Source: Nocardia sp. alder85J (lineage in GTDB: Bacteria; Actinomycetota; Actinomycetes; Mycobacteriales; Mycobacteriaceae). From it: a stretch of DNA of 64,000 bases. Position numbers and translations under genes: made by a program. The stretch is from assembly GCF_020176955.2 (NCBI RefSeq), contig NZ_JAIUCZ020000006.1:372001-436000 (forward strand), read 5' to 3'. Each line of letters starts with the position of its first letter. Position 1 is the first letter of the stretch. Positions 49,860 to 58,269 of this stretch are shown one piece after another. The notes beneath the pieces were generated by a model. That model saw only the letters and a program-made list of their open reading frames with translations, searched no databases and was not told the origin of the DNA.

Positions 49860-51437
49860 GTGTTTCGTTCCGACGTCATCGAGCCGATCTCGACTCTGTT
49901 GGCGCAGCGCGCTGAGCAGCATCCCCACGTCACAGCTTTCTGTGACGACCGCACCACGATCAGCTATGAACAGCTCCTCCACCGAACGGCGGCCGTGGCT
50001 TCGCAACTGGCGGACCGAGGCCTCCACGTGGGAGATCGGATCACGATGTTTCTCGACAACTGTGTCGAGGCAGTCGAGGGCTATCTAGTCGCACCTCGTG
50101 CAGGCATCGTCACCGTATGTGCCGATCCGAACATGACCGCACCGGAGCTTGCGCATGTTCTGCGCGACTCCTCCTCGCGGGCGGTGCTCACAGATGCGTC
50201 ACACCTGGATGCCACCCTGTCCGTCATAAACGCCGAGCACCTGGCCGTGGCGCTGGTCATCGTCGTCGGCGGGCACGACCACTCTTCGGCTCCGGTCGAC
50301 GCCCGGATAGTCCGATACAGCGACCTGCTGGTCCCGATCGCCGGCCTCGCACCTCGTGACCACACAGATCTGGACGAGTGGTGCTGGATGCTGTATACAT
50401 CGGGCACGACCGGCCGGCCGAAAGGGGTTCGGCTGTCCCAGCGAAGCTGCCTGTGGGTGGTCGCCGCCTGCTGGAAACCGATTATCGACCTGCGCACAGG
50501 GGACACCGTGCTGTCCGCGCTGCCACTGTTCCACTCCTACACACTCGTTCTGTGCGTGCTGGCTGTCGTCGCGACCGGAGCGACCACTCGATTGATGACC
50601 CGGTTCTCGACCTCGCAGGTTCTCGATCGCCTCGAAGATGCGGCCGTGACACTGTTTCCCGGTGTCCCGACCATGTTCCGGTATCTACTCGACGCCAACG
50701 GGCCGAGGAAACTCCACGCGCCCGGGTTGCGGCTCTGTATATCTGCCGGCGCGGTCTTGACTGCGCCACTGAACAGGGAATTCGAAAGTTTTTCTGGCGT
50801 TCGGCTACTCGATGGCTACGGCATCACCGAAACCTCCACCATGGTAACCATGAGCCCGCCGGACAGCGAAAGTCCCGCAGGGTCGTGTGGCCTGCCGCTT
50901 CCCGGGGTGTGTGTCCGGCTCGTCGACCCGGCTACCGGCCGAGATGTCGACGGCGACGCCGAGGGCGAGCTCTGGACACGAGGGCCGAATCTGATGCTCG
51001 GCTATCACGATCTGCCCGAGGCCACAGCCGCGGTGCTCCACGAAGGCTGGTACCGGACCGGCGATCTCGCCCGCCGCGACCGGAACGGATTCCTGTTCAT
51101 CAGCGGCCGTACGAAAGAACTCATCATCCGAGGCGGCGAGAACATCTATCCGGCCGAGATCGAAGGTGCACTGAGCACTGCGGCGTCCGTCGCCGACGTG
51201 GCAGTGGTCGGCGTGCCCCACCCTGCACTCGGGGAGGTCCCGATCGCCTTTGTCGTGCCTGCCTCCGGCACGAACATCGTGCCTGACGACCTCCGCGATC
51301 ATTGCCTGCAGCAACTAGCTCGCTACAAAATTCCGGTCGATTTCGTCGAAATATCGGAGATCCCCCGGACCGGATCCGGAAAAATCCGCAGGCATTTGCT
51401 GAAATCATCCCGAGAGAATATGTCGGAGCAGAAATGA
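49860..51437 (+). CDS. AMP-forming acyl-CoA ligase
   Basis: 525 aa. MLYTSGTTGRPKGVRLSQRS, LDGYGITETSTMVTMSPP, WYRTGDLARRDRNGFLFISG, IRGGENIYPAEIEGAL and the closing RTGSGKIRRHLLK with the catalytic Lys. All adenylation motifs are intact. GTG follows AGAGGA. Its stop overlaps the alcohol dehydrogenase ATG by 4 nt. Substrate not determined; the genomic pairing with a thioesterase and an alcohol dehydrogenase points to a carboxylic acid arising from an alcohol. Confidence 0.9.
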   Translation: MFRSDVIEPISTLLAQRAEQHPHVTAFCDDRTTISYEQLLHRTAAVASQLADRGLHVGDRITMFLDNCVEAVEGYLVAPRAGIVTVCADPNMTAPELAHVLRDSSSRAVLTDASHLDATLSVINAEHLAVALVIVVGGHDHSSAPVDARIVRYSDLLVPIAGLAPRDHTDLDEWCWMLYTSGTTGRPKGVRLSQRSCLWVVAACWKPIIDLRTGDTVLSALPLFHSYTLVLCVLAVVATGATTRLMTRFSTSQVLDRLEDAAVTLFPGVPTMFRYLLDANGPRKLHAPGLRLCISAGAVLTAPLNREFESFSGVRLLDGYGITETSTMVTMSPPDSESPAGSCGLPLPGVCVRLVDPATGRDVDGDAEGELWTRGPNLMLGYHDLPEATAAVLHEGWYRTGDLARRDRNGFLFISGRTKELIIRGGENIYPAEIEGALSTAASVADVAVVGVPHPALGEVPIAFVVPASGTNIVPDDLRDHCLQQLARYKIPVDFVEISEIPRTGSGKIRRHLLKSSRENMSEQK

Positions 51438-52546
51438 AGATCTCAGGCGCCGTCCTCCAGGACATGGGACGCGAACGACCCTACGCCCAATCCCGGCCCC
51501 TTACCGTTGTGGAGCTCGAACTGGACCCGCCGGGACCGGGGGAAGTGCTGATCCGCATGGAATGTGCCGGCATCTGCCATTCGGATCTTTCAGTGGTCGA
51601 CGGGAACCGTCGCCGCCAGGTCCCCATGCTGCTCGGTCACGAGGCGGCCGGCCGTGTCGAGGAGATCGGCCCGAACGTGTCCGACCTCGATGTGGGTCAG
51701 CGCGTCGTGATGACCTTCCTGCCGCGGTGCGGGGTATGTCCTGCGTGCCTGACGGACGGGCGACTTCCATGCGTCCTGGGCACTGCGGCGAACAATGCCG
51801 GAACGCTACTCGGTGGCGGATCCAGATTGCATCGCGACAACATCGCGGTGCACCACCATCTGGGCGTCTCCGGATTCGCCACGCACGCGGTGGTCGATCG
51901 AAGGTCGATCGTTCCGATCGACGACGACGTCCCGCCCGACGTGGCCGCGGTACTCGGCTGTGCGGTTCTGACCGGCGGCGGGGCGGTCATCAACGCCGGC
52001 AAACCGAACCCGGGCGATACTGTCATGATCGTCGGCCTCGGTGGCGTGGGTATGGCCGCACTGATCACCGCCCTGGCATTACGAACCGGCGAGGTGATCG
52101 GCGTCGACGCGCTTCCGGACAAACTTGCCCACGCTCGGGCGGCGGGTGCGAAAGCATATTCGCCACAGGAGATCTCCGATCAAGGCATCACCGCACCGGT
52201 GGTCATCGAAGCAGCGGGCAACGTTCGTGCCTTCGAGACGGCGGTGGCCGCGACGGCCGCAGGTGGAACGACAGTGACTGTCGGACTCCCAGCGCCTGCC
52301 GCCGTGGCGAAGATCTCTCCACTGGGCCTGGTCGCCGGCGCACGTACCATCGTCGGAAGCTATCTGGGTTCCGCCGTGCCGGAACGGGACATACCGCTGT
52401 ATGTCCAGATGTGGCGGGACGGGTTGTTACCCGTCGAAAAGCTGATCACCTCACGTATCGGCCTGTCGGACATCAATCTCGCGATGGACGAACTCGCCGA
52501 CGGACAGTCCGTCCGCCAGGTGATCATGTTCGACAGGGACCGGTAG
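51434..52546 (+). CDS. zinc-dependent alcohol dehydrogenase (MDR superfamily)
   Basis: 370 aa. Zinc ligands in ECAGICHSDLSVVDG and GHEAAGRVEEIG, structural zinc cluster CGVCPACLTDGRLPC, Rossmann loop VMIVGLGGVGMAALI. Complete MDR alcohol dehydrogenase, paralogous in layout to the one at 9229. Coupled to the ligase gene by an ATGA overlap; its stop is 3 bp from the stop of the convergent TetR gene. Confidence 0.9.
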   Translation: MKISGAVLQDMGRERPYAQSRPLTVVELELDPPGPGEVLIRMECAGICHSDLSVVDGNRRRQVPMLLGHEAAGRVEEIGPNVSDLDVGQRVVMTFLPRCGVCPACLTDGRLPCVLGTAANNAGTLLGGGSRLHRDNIAVHHHLGVSGFATHAVVDRRSIVPIDDDVPPDVAAVLGCAVLTGGGAVINAGKPNPGDTVMIVGLGGVGMAALITALALRTGEVIGVDALPDKLAHARAAGAKAYSPQEISDQGITAPVVIEAAGNVRAFETAVAATAAGGTTVTVGLPAPAAVAKISPLGLVAGARTIVGSYLGSAVPERDIPLYVQMWRDGLLPVEKLITSRIGLSDINLAMDELADGQSVRQVIMFDRDR

Positions 52547-52549
52547 TCG

Positions 52550-53197
52550 TCATGGGAGCGACGGCAGTTGACGCTCCGATGGCTGTATCCCGATGGCACC
52601 GACGAGGTTCACGGCATAGAGGCCGTATTGTCTTGCCACCTGTTCCGGACTCATCTCGCCGTCCTCCCGAAACCATCGGGCGATGCTCACACACATCTCC
52701 CGGATCGCGAAGGAAGCCAGTTTGGGCGAATCCACCGTGAACACGCCCTCGCGCCGACCATCGACGATGATCTGCCGAAATGCCTTCTCGTGGCGACGAC
52801 GGATATCCTGAGCGACGCTCCGATCGGGCTCCTCCAGATGCACCGTGTCCTGATTGACGACGAGTGCCTCACGGCGGTACGTGGCGTGGTGAAGTGCGTA
52901 CACCTCTGTCGCGGTGCGCAGCTTGGCGACGTGACCGTCCGCATTGGCCATCGCCCTGTTGTAGTCGTTCACCACATGCTCGAGCGTTCCGAGCACGATC
53001 TCGCTCAGCAGAGCGCTCTTGGATTCCATGTGGTTATACAGGCTGGGCGTGCGAAGTCCCAGCCGTTGGGCCACTTCCTTGAGGCTGGTCCCGTGATATC
53101 CTTTTTCCGCAAAAAGGGTTAGCGCCGCATCGCGAACGTCTTCGCGAGTAATCGCCGGAAGATCAGCGGTACGCCTGTCGATGTGCCGAGTCACCAT
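52550..53197 (-). CDS. TetR family transcriptional regulator
   Basis: 215 aa. TREDVRDAALTLFAEKGYHG, LKEVAQRLGLRTPSLYNHME then SKSALLSEIV is a typical TetR HTH of the KstR2/FadR-like type found with fatty acid and steroid genes. The C-terminal domain (HHATYRREALVVNQDTVHLE, FAIREMCVSIARWFREDGEM) is the form seen in acyl-CoA-responsive members. No KstR-type operator was recognised upstream. Candidate regulator of the convergent thioesterase-ligase-dehydrogenase genes. Confidence 0.88.
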   Translation of the reverse strand: MVTRHIDRRTADLPAITREDVRDAALTLFAEKGYHGTSLKEVAQRLGLRTPSLYNHMESKSALLSEIVLGTLEHVVNDYNRAMANADGHVAKLRTATEVYALHHATYRREALVVNQDTVHLEEPDRSVAQDIRRRHEKAFRQIIVDGRREGVFTVDSPKLASFAIREMCVSIARWFREDGEMSPEQVARQYGLYAVNLVGAIGIQPSERQLPSLP

Positions 53198-54051
53198 GGG
53201 ATCTTCTCAGGAGCAGTCGAAATCCGGGAAGACACCCGACTCCGTGAAGAGGTCGATGACTCCGCACCGGCTTCGGCCAGCCTCTGGACATACGTGCACC
53301 ATATGTATGATTGTACTGGTCCACGGATCCGGGTAAGGCGCCGACACCTCTCCAACTGTGCGGAACTATGCCGCTCGGAGTAGTCGCGCCCGCCGAAACT
53401 GTTGCCTTTCGGCAGCACCGGGCCCGGTATCCGCAACGCCGGGAGGCTGCTGGACCCGTCCCGAGTTCGCCGTAGTTCAGCCGCTGTGAGTGCCGGAGTA
53501 CATGGAAGTCCCAGCCAGTCCGGGCCCGCTGGTGGCGGTAGCAGCGTCGAGCAGGTCGCGGCCTGGTCGTAGGACAGCGAGGTTCGGCACTACGACCTAC
53601 TGAACCTGAACCAGCACGGATGCTCGTCGACACATCTCTTGCCAACTCCTGGCGTTCGCAAACCGCAGTAATGATCGAGGCGGTCCGGGTCAGGCCGAAG
53701 CGAGTGTCGCGGACACGAAGCGGTCGGCAGCCGGTGGGGCCGAGGCGACAACCGATCTACCCGACTCCGTCCCGCCACCCGGTAGTTGATCAACGAGGGT
53801 GCTTGTGCGATGCCGGTGGCCGCACTCTGCGTGACGCCGCTGGATCACCGATCAAGCAGACATGGTCGTGATGACGTACGAATTTGCCGGGGATGAACGC
53901 GATCGCGGGTTGACCGCACTCGCCGCAGGCCAATCCCCCGATCGGTATCTCGGTATCCGGTGAGCATTCTTCTCGGTCCATCGGCCACTTCTTTCCATCG
54001 AGTGGAGTCCGCCCGCTTGATGCCGCTCTGCTGGTTCCGGCTCGCCGCAGC
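53198..54051. other. 854-bp stretch with little recognisable coding
   Basis: Starts with the TetR promoter region, where ACCATATGTATGATTGTACTGGT (two pieces: ACCATATGTATG, then ATTGTACTGGT; near 53298-53320) has ACCA/TGGT ends. The remainder has several overlapping short frames on both strands with no family features, apart from a possible small CxxC protein at 53790. This loss of coding density within a packed window suggests decayed or deleted genes. Confidence 0.4.
53790..53981 (-). CDS. possible small CxxC protein, function unknown
   Basis: 63 aa. The middle reads GGLACGECGQPAIAFIPGKF and then VRHHDHVCLIGDPA: a CxxC pair, paired His and a later Cys suggest a one-zinc ribbon. The sequence looks protein-like rather than a shadow, but no ribosome site stands out and the region is otherwise decayed. 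I do not recognise a named family. It may be a remnant. Confidence 0.3.
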   Translation of the reverse strand: MDREECSPDTEIPIGGLACGECGQPAIAFIPGKFVRHHDHVCLIGDPAASRRVRPPASHKHPR

Positions 54052-55572
54052 TCAGAGCCGGACGATCCTTCCCCAGTCCCGGTCCTTCACACGAGCCTTC
54101 ACCACCTTGCCGCCGGGGTTACGAGGCAACTGCTCGTCGGTGACCGAAATGAACTCTGGCAGTTTGTATTTCGCCAATCGCTCGGCTGCATGACGCAGGA
54201 TACCCAAGGCATCGATATCGCGCTCTGGCCCGGTGACGACAACTGCACCGACACGCTCACCCATGACCTCGTCGGGCACACCGACGACGGCTGCTTCCAA
54301 TACCGCAGGGTGGCTTACCAGTACGTTCTCCACCTCGACGCAATAGACGTTCTCGCCGCCGCGGATGATCATGTCTTTCCGGCGATCCACGATCTCGCAG
54401 AATCCTTGGTCATCGATCCGGGCGAGGTCTCCTGTATGCAGCCAGCCATCAGCGAAATTGCGGGCCAGGTCGGGCCGGTTCCAGTACCCTCGGCTGACGT
54501 TCTCACCGCGGATCAGCAACTCACCTACACCGTGCTCGTCCGGTTCCAGTAGATCCAGTTCCACCACCGGCGTCGCGAACCCGACCGTTTCGGGCCTCTC
54601 ATCGCACCATTGGTCCGGCAGGAAGGTGGACACGGACGCCGTCTCCGTCAGGCCGAACCCATTACCGAGCGCGCAGCCGGGCAGTGCCGCACGAAGCTTG
54701 CTGATCAACGCTGGCGACATGGGTGCACCGCCGTACAGAGCGCTTTCGAGCGTCGACAGATCTCGGGTGGATGTGATCGGGTCTGCGAGCACCATCGCAT
54801 AGATCGCCGGCACCGCGATCGCGGCCGTCACCGCATACTGTTCCACCGCATCCAAGAATCCACGCACATCGAACTTGGGCATGATGACGACGGTGCCGCC
54901 CGCCCGGAGGGTGGCGATCATCTGCGCATTGCATCCAGTGACATGGAAAAGGGGGACACTGATCAGGTTCACCAGGTCGACGGCATCCCGATAGCCGGTC
55001 ACCCGGCCTTGGGTCTCCGATATCGAGACGATATTGCGATGCTCGGCGATCACACCTTTCGGCTCGCCGGTGGTGCCGCTGGTGTAGAGCAACGCGGCGA
55101 TCTCGGTAGGTTCCAGGTCGTCCACTGTCCAGGCAGGACCTGTCGGCAATCGACCGGAATCGAGGCTCGCGGACACTCCCGCATCAGCACAGATGCTGTC
55201 GCGCTCGACAGTGGACAGCCGCGTGTTGATCGGAACCACCACGCCACCAGCCATTTGTACCGCGAAGTAGGCGATCACCCATGCCGCGTCGTTCGAGCGG
55301 TACAAGGCAACACGATCGCCCCGGCCGATCCCCTGAGCGCGCAAGCCGCCCGCGACCGCAGCCGCTTCCTTCCACAGCTCGTCGTAGGAATAGCTCGCGC
55401 CGTTCAGGTCTGTGACGGCGCACCGAGAACCGTATCGCTCCCGGCTCGTTCGCAGCATGGCAACGAGCGACGGCGGCAGATCCGAATAGGCCAGTACACC
55501 GTCCGGCCGGCGCACCACGCCGCTTTCATCGAAGGGGCGCAGCCGTTTCGCTGTCACCGAAGAGGAAGCCAT
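54052..55572 (-). CDS. AMP-forming acyl-CoA ligase
   Basis: 506 aa. ALLYTSGTTGEPKGVIAEHR, GNGFGLTETASVSTFLP, WLHTGDLARIDDQGFCEIVD, IRGGENVYCVEVENVL and the C-terminal RNPGGKVVKARVK. All adenylation motifs intact. It follows a Baeyer-Villiger monooxygenase gene and probably activates the acid released after ester hydrolysis. ATG at 55572 is 32 bp from an ATCCTG-type site. Confidence 0.9.
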   Translation of the reverse strand: MASSSVTAKRLRPFDESGVVRRPDGVLAYSDLPPSLVAMLRTSRERYGSRCAVTDLNGASYSYDELWKEAAAVAGGLRAQGIGRGDRVALYRSNDAAWVIAYFAVQMAGGVVVPINTRLSTVERDSICADAGVSASLDSGRLPTGPAWTVDDLEPTEIAALLYTSGTTGEPKGVIAEHRNIVSISETQGRVTGYRDAVDLVNLISVPLFHVTGCNAQMIATLRAGGTVVIMPKFDVRGFLDAVEQYAVTAAIAVPAIYAMVLADPITSTRDLSTLESALYGGAPMSPALISKLRAALPGCALGNGFGLTETASVSTFLPDQWCDERPETVGFATPVVELDLLEPDEHGVGELLIRGENVSRGYWNRPDLARNFADGWLHTGDLARIDDQGFCEIVDRRKDMIIRGGENVYCVEVENVLVSHPAVLEAAVVGVPDEVMGERVGAVVVTGPERDIDALGILRHAAERLAKYKLPEFISVTDEQLPRNPGGKVVKARVKDRDWGRIVRL

Positions 55573-55603
55573 GTCTCCAACCTACTGCCAAATCTAGAAT
55601 TTT

Positions 55604-55621
55604 GGATCCGGAATCCAGGAT
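55604..55621 (-). promoter_or_regulatory. ATCCTGNATCC-like site upstream of acyl-CoA ligase
   Basis: Plus strand GGATCCGGAATCCAGGAT; reverse complement starts ATCCTGGATTC, one mismatch to the motif. The 11-mer GAATCCAGGAT is identical to part of the palindrome at 37833. It fills the 52-bp gap between the monooxygenase stop and the ligase start. Confidence 0.5.
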
Positions 55622-55624
55622 TTT

Positions 55625-57139
55625 CTACTGTGCCGTCCCGACCGGCTCGGCGGCGGTCGTCACGTAGACAGAGGGATCGAAGTCGGCACAGCGGTCACGG
55701 AAGGCATGCGCGAAGCCCGGCCACGAGAGTGTGGCTTTACCGTTGCGCGGATCGATGTACCAACTGCTGCATCCACCGTTGAGCAGAACGGTCTGCTGGG
55801 CTTGTCCGTGCAGATAGTCCGCGTAGGCCCGCTCGGCAGCCTCGTCGACTTCGACGGTGGTGATGCCCGCGCGCTCCATCCAGGTCAGTGCTCCGAGCAC
55901 ATAGTCGATCTGGGTCTCGATCATGTAAATGAGCGAGTTGTGCCCCAGGCTCGTCGCCGGTCCGTTCAGGATGAACAGGTTGGGAAATCCCGCAACCGTT
56001 GTCGAGTTGTAGGCACGCATGCCTTCCGACCAGTGATCGGCGAGTGATCGACCGTTCCGGCCGAAGACGAGATGGGAAGACGGCAGATCCCAAGTTTCGA
56101 AACCGGTCGCGAAGATCAGCACGTCGAGATCGAACGTATTGCCGGCGGCACTGACCGCACGACCACCTTCGATGCGGGCGAGCGCCGACCCTTCGACGGT
56201 CACGTCGGGACGGGTCAGCGCCGGGTAGAAGTCGTCCGAGCGCAGAACCCGCTTGCACCCGATCTCGTAGTCGGGAGTCATGATCTCGCGTAGCGCCGGA
56301 TCGACCACCTGGGCAGCAAGATGGTTCGATGCGACCGCGCGCGCCTCCTCGAGGAAACCGGGCACCATTCTGCGAGCGGCGAAGTTGTATTCACCGGTCC
56401 AGAAGATGCGCTGCCGAAGTTCATCCATGGACGCCGCGTCCCGCCTGAACCGGCTTTTCTCCGCTTCGGTGAATTCGCGATCGTTGCGAGGCATCACATA
56501 GGGAGCACTGCGCTGGAACATGACCAGACGATCGGTGATCGGTGCCAGAGCGGGCACGATCTGCGCCGCGGATGCACCCGACCCGATGACACCTACCGCC
56601 GCGCCCTCCAGCTCGAGTTCGGCGTCCCAGCGCGAGGAGTGGATGATCGCGCCCCGGAAGGTTTCCAGATTCGGAATATCGGGAAATTTCGGATCTGTGA
56701 GGTGCCCCGTCGCGGTGATGAGATAGCGACCGCAAAATCGGCTGCGCGGCGTTTCGACCGTCCACAGCGCCGTTTCCGGATCCCATCGCGCCGACAGCAT
56801 CTCCGCCCCGTACCGCAGGTGAGGACCCAGCCCCGCTTCGACGGCCACCTGCTGGATGTATCGATGGATTTCGGCTCCGGGTGAGTACAGCCTGGTCCAT
56901 TCGGGATTTGTTCGAAACGAGTACGAATACAGCGGTGACGGGACATCGCAAGCGACGCCGGGATAAATATTGTCACGCCAGGATCCGCCCAGATCCTCGG
57001 CTCGTTCCAAAATGACGAACGAGCGCATATCACGCTGCGTCAGGCGAACGCCCATCCCGATACCGGAAAAGCCGGCGCCGACGATGATGATGTCGACGAG
57101 GGACAGTGGATCGTTTTCTGTACCATGGTTGACAGTCAC
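55625..57139 (-). CDS. Baeyer-Villiger-type flavin monooxygenase (class B)
   Basis: 504 aa. First Rossmann DIIIVGAGFSGIGMGVRL binds FAD, second GVIGSGASAAQIVPAL binds NADPH, and between them FRGAIIHSSRWD matches the Baeyer-Villiger fingerprint FxGxxxHxxxW[PD]. Further conserved pieces are GGSWRDNIYPGVACDVPS and DVLIFATGFETWDLPS. It inserts oxygen next to a ketone carbonyl giving an ester or lactone. 46 bp after an alpha/beta hydrolase gene that could open this ester. Confidence 0.92.
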   Translation of the reverse strand: MTVNHGTENDPLSLVDIIIVGAGFSGIGMGVRLTQRDMRSFVILERAEDLGGSWRDNIYPGVACDVPSPLYSYSFRTNPEWTRLYSPGAEIHRYIQQVAVEAGLGPHLRYGAEMLSARWDPETALWTVETPRSRFCGRYLITATGHLTDPKFPDIPNLETFRGAIIHSSRWDAELELEGAAVGVIGSGASAAQIVPALAPITDRLVMFQRSAPYVMPRNDREFTEAEKSRFRRDAASMDELRQRIFWTGEYNFAARRMVPGFLEEARAVASNHLAAQVVDPALREIMTPDYEIGCKRVLRSDDFYPALTRPDVTVEGSALARIEGGRAVSAAGNTFDLDVLIFATGFETWDLPSSHLVFGRNGRSLADHWSEGMRAYNSTTVAGFPNLFILNGPATSLGHNSLIYMIETQIDYVLGALTWMERAGITTVEVDEAAERAYADYLHGQAQQTVLLNGGCSSWYIDPRNGKATLSWPGFAHAFRDRCADFDPSVYVTTAAEPVGTAQ

Positions 57140-57185
57140 AATTATCCTTCGGAGCTCGGGGGATGTATCGACTTCGAATCAAGAC

Positions 57186-58037
57186 TCATGGCTGAGCGGC
57201 CGACAAGATCGCCCCCGCGGGATAACGCTCGGTATCGGCGTTGAACGCACCGATCCAGTGCACCAGTTCGGCCGGTCGTTCGAAAACAACAGCATGCCCC
57301 GAGGTGATCTCGGTGTACCGAGCGTCCGGCATCGCGCCGAACAGCATTCGAGAATGACGCGCCGGTACCATGTAGTCGTCCCGGCATCCGATGACCAGCG
57401 CCTTCGCCCGAATATTTCGTACCGATTCGGTGATGTCGATCCTTCGGTTGAGATCCATCTGGCGATATTGGAACTGCGTGAACTCGACCGAATTGATGAG
57501 GGCCTCGAGTTCGCCGCTCTTGCGCTCTCCGAGGAAATCCCCACCGAAGCCGGCGAAAACCGTGAACTTCCGAGCCGATTCGGATCCGCTGTCCCGGAGC
57601 TCGCGCCAGATATCGTTGCGCAATCGCTGCTGCGCATCCGTTCGCATCCATCCCGCGATGGTCACCAGGCGATCCACCGGCGCACCGTGCCGCCCTGCCA
57701 GCGACGAGGCGACAACGGCACCCAAGGAGTAACCGACGAGGGTAACGGGTACGGTCACGGCGTCCCGAATCACCGCCGCCACCTGCGCCTCGAGATCACT
57801 CAACGCCAGAACCTCGTGCCGGGTGTCGGCCAAGTCGACCGAAATCACACGCTGATGCGCCGCGAGCATCGGAAATACGAACGAATAGTGCGACGAGGTC
57901 GTACCGCCGGTGCCGTGCACCAGCACTACCGGCGGCAGGTCCGATTTCGCGGGACCGGAGTCGAAGTAGCGCACCCGGACGCCTTCGACGACAACGCTCC
58001 GTTCGACGGACAGCGGTACTGCAGCGGATGGCGGCAT
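57186..58037 (-). CDS. alpha/beta hydrolase, probable esterase/lactonase
   Basis: 283 aa. VVLVHGTGGTTSSHYSFVFP (oxyanion HG), nucleophile elbow LVGYSLGAVVASSLAG, acid in VIGCRDDYMVPARHS and His in EITSGHAVVFERP. Complete triad. ATG at 58037 follows GAGGAG. First gene of hydrolase, monooxygenase, ligase, so it likely cleaves the Baeyer-Villiger product. Divergent from the IclR gene, with an inverted repeat 20 bp upstream. Confidence 0.88.
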   Translation of the reverse strand: MPPSAAVPLSVERSVVVEGVRVRYFDSGPAKSDLPPVVLVHGTGGTTSSHYSFVFPMLAAHQRVISVDLADTRHEVLALSDLEAQVAAVIRDAVTVPVTLVGYSLGAVVASSLAGRHGAPVDRLVTIAGWMRTDAQQRLRNDIWRELRDSGSESARKFTVFAGFGGDFLGERKSGELEALINSVEFTQFQYRQMDLNRRIDITESVRNIRAKALVIGCRDDYMVPARHSRMLFGAMPDARYTEITSGHAVVFERPAELVHWIGAFNADTERYPAGAILSAAQP

Positions 58038-58056
58038 GTGATTTCTCCTCACCGGT

Positions 58057-58075
58057 AAGTCCATTCAACGGACTT
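58057..58075. promoter_or_regulatory. inverted repeat AAGTCC-N7-GGACTT, candidate IclR operator
   Basis: AAGTCCATTCAACGGACTT, perfect 6-bp arms. It lies 20 bp upstream of the hydrolase ATG. A half-site GGACTC occurs near the IclR gene start (58246-58251). IclR proteins usually bind such short spaced repeats in the divergent gap. Confidence 0.4.
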
Positions 58076-58269
58076 TTGAGCGCTCCCGAGAGGCAGACTC
58101 CGTGTCCGGAAGCGCCGATTCGTACAAGAGTTCCACAGCAGCAACCTTCGAGTCAACTGTAATGATGTTGTGGCTCAATGGCTACGGGACTATTGTCGAG
58201 TAATTCCATCCAGCTGAACTACGACTGACCATAGTCTGCTCAGTGGACTCGAATCGGGAGGAGACTCGG

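Noticed and set aside
53198..53400. KstR/KstR2 operators in front of the TetR gene at 52550
   Set aside because: Neither the AACnnGTT core of KstR nor the CAAGnnCTTG core of KstR2 was found in the gap.
53163..53645. 160-codon minus-strand frame upstream of the TetR gene
   Set aside because: Arg/Cys-rich, overlaps the TetR start and its promoter, no domain features; a tyrosine-recombinase tail was considered but no catalytic pattern is present.
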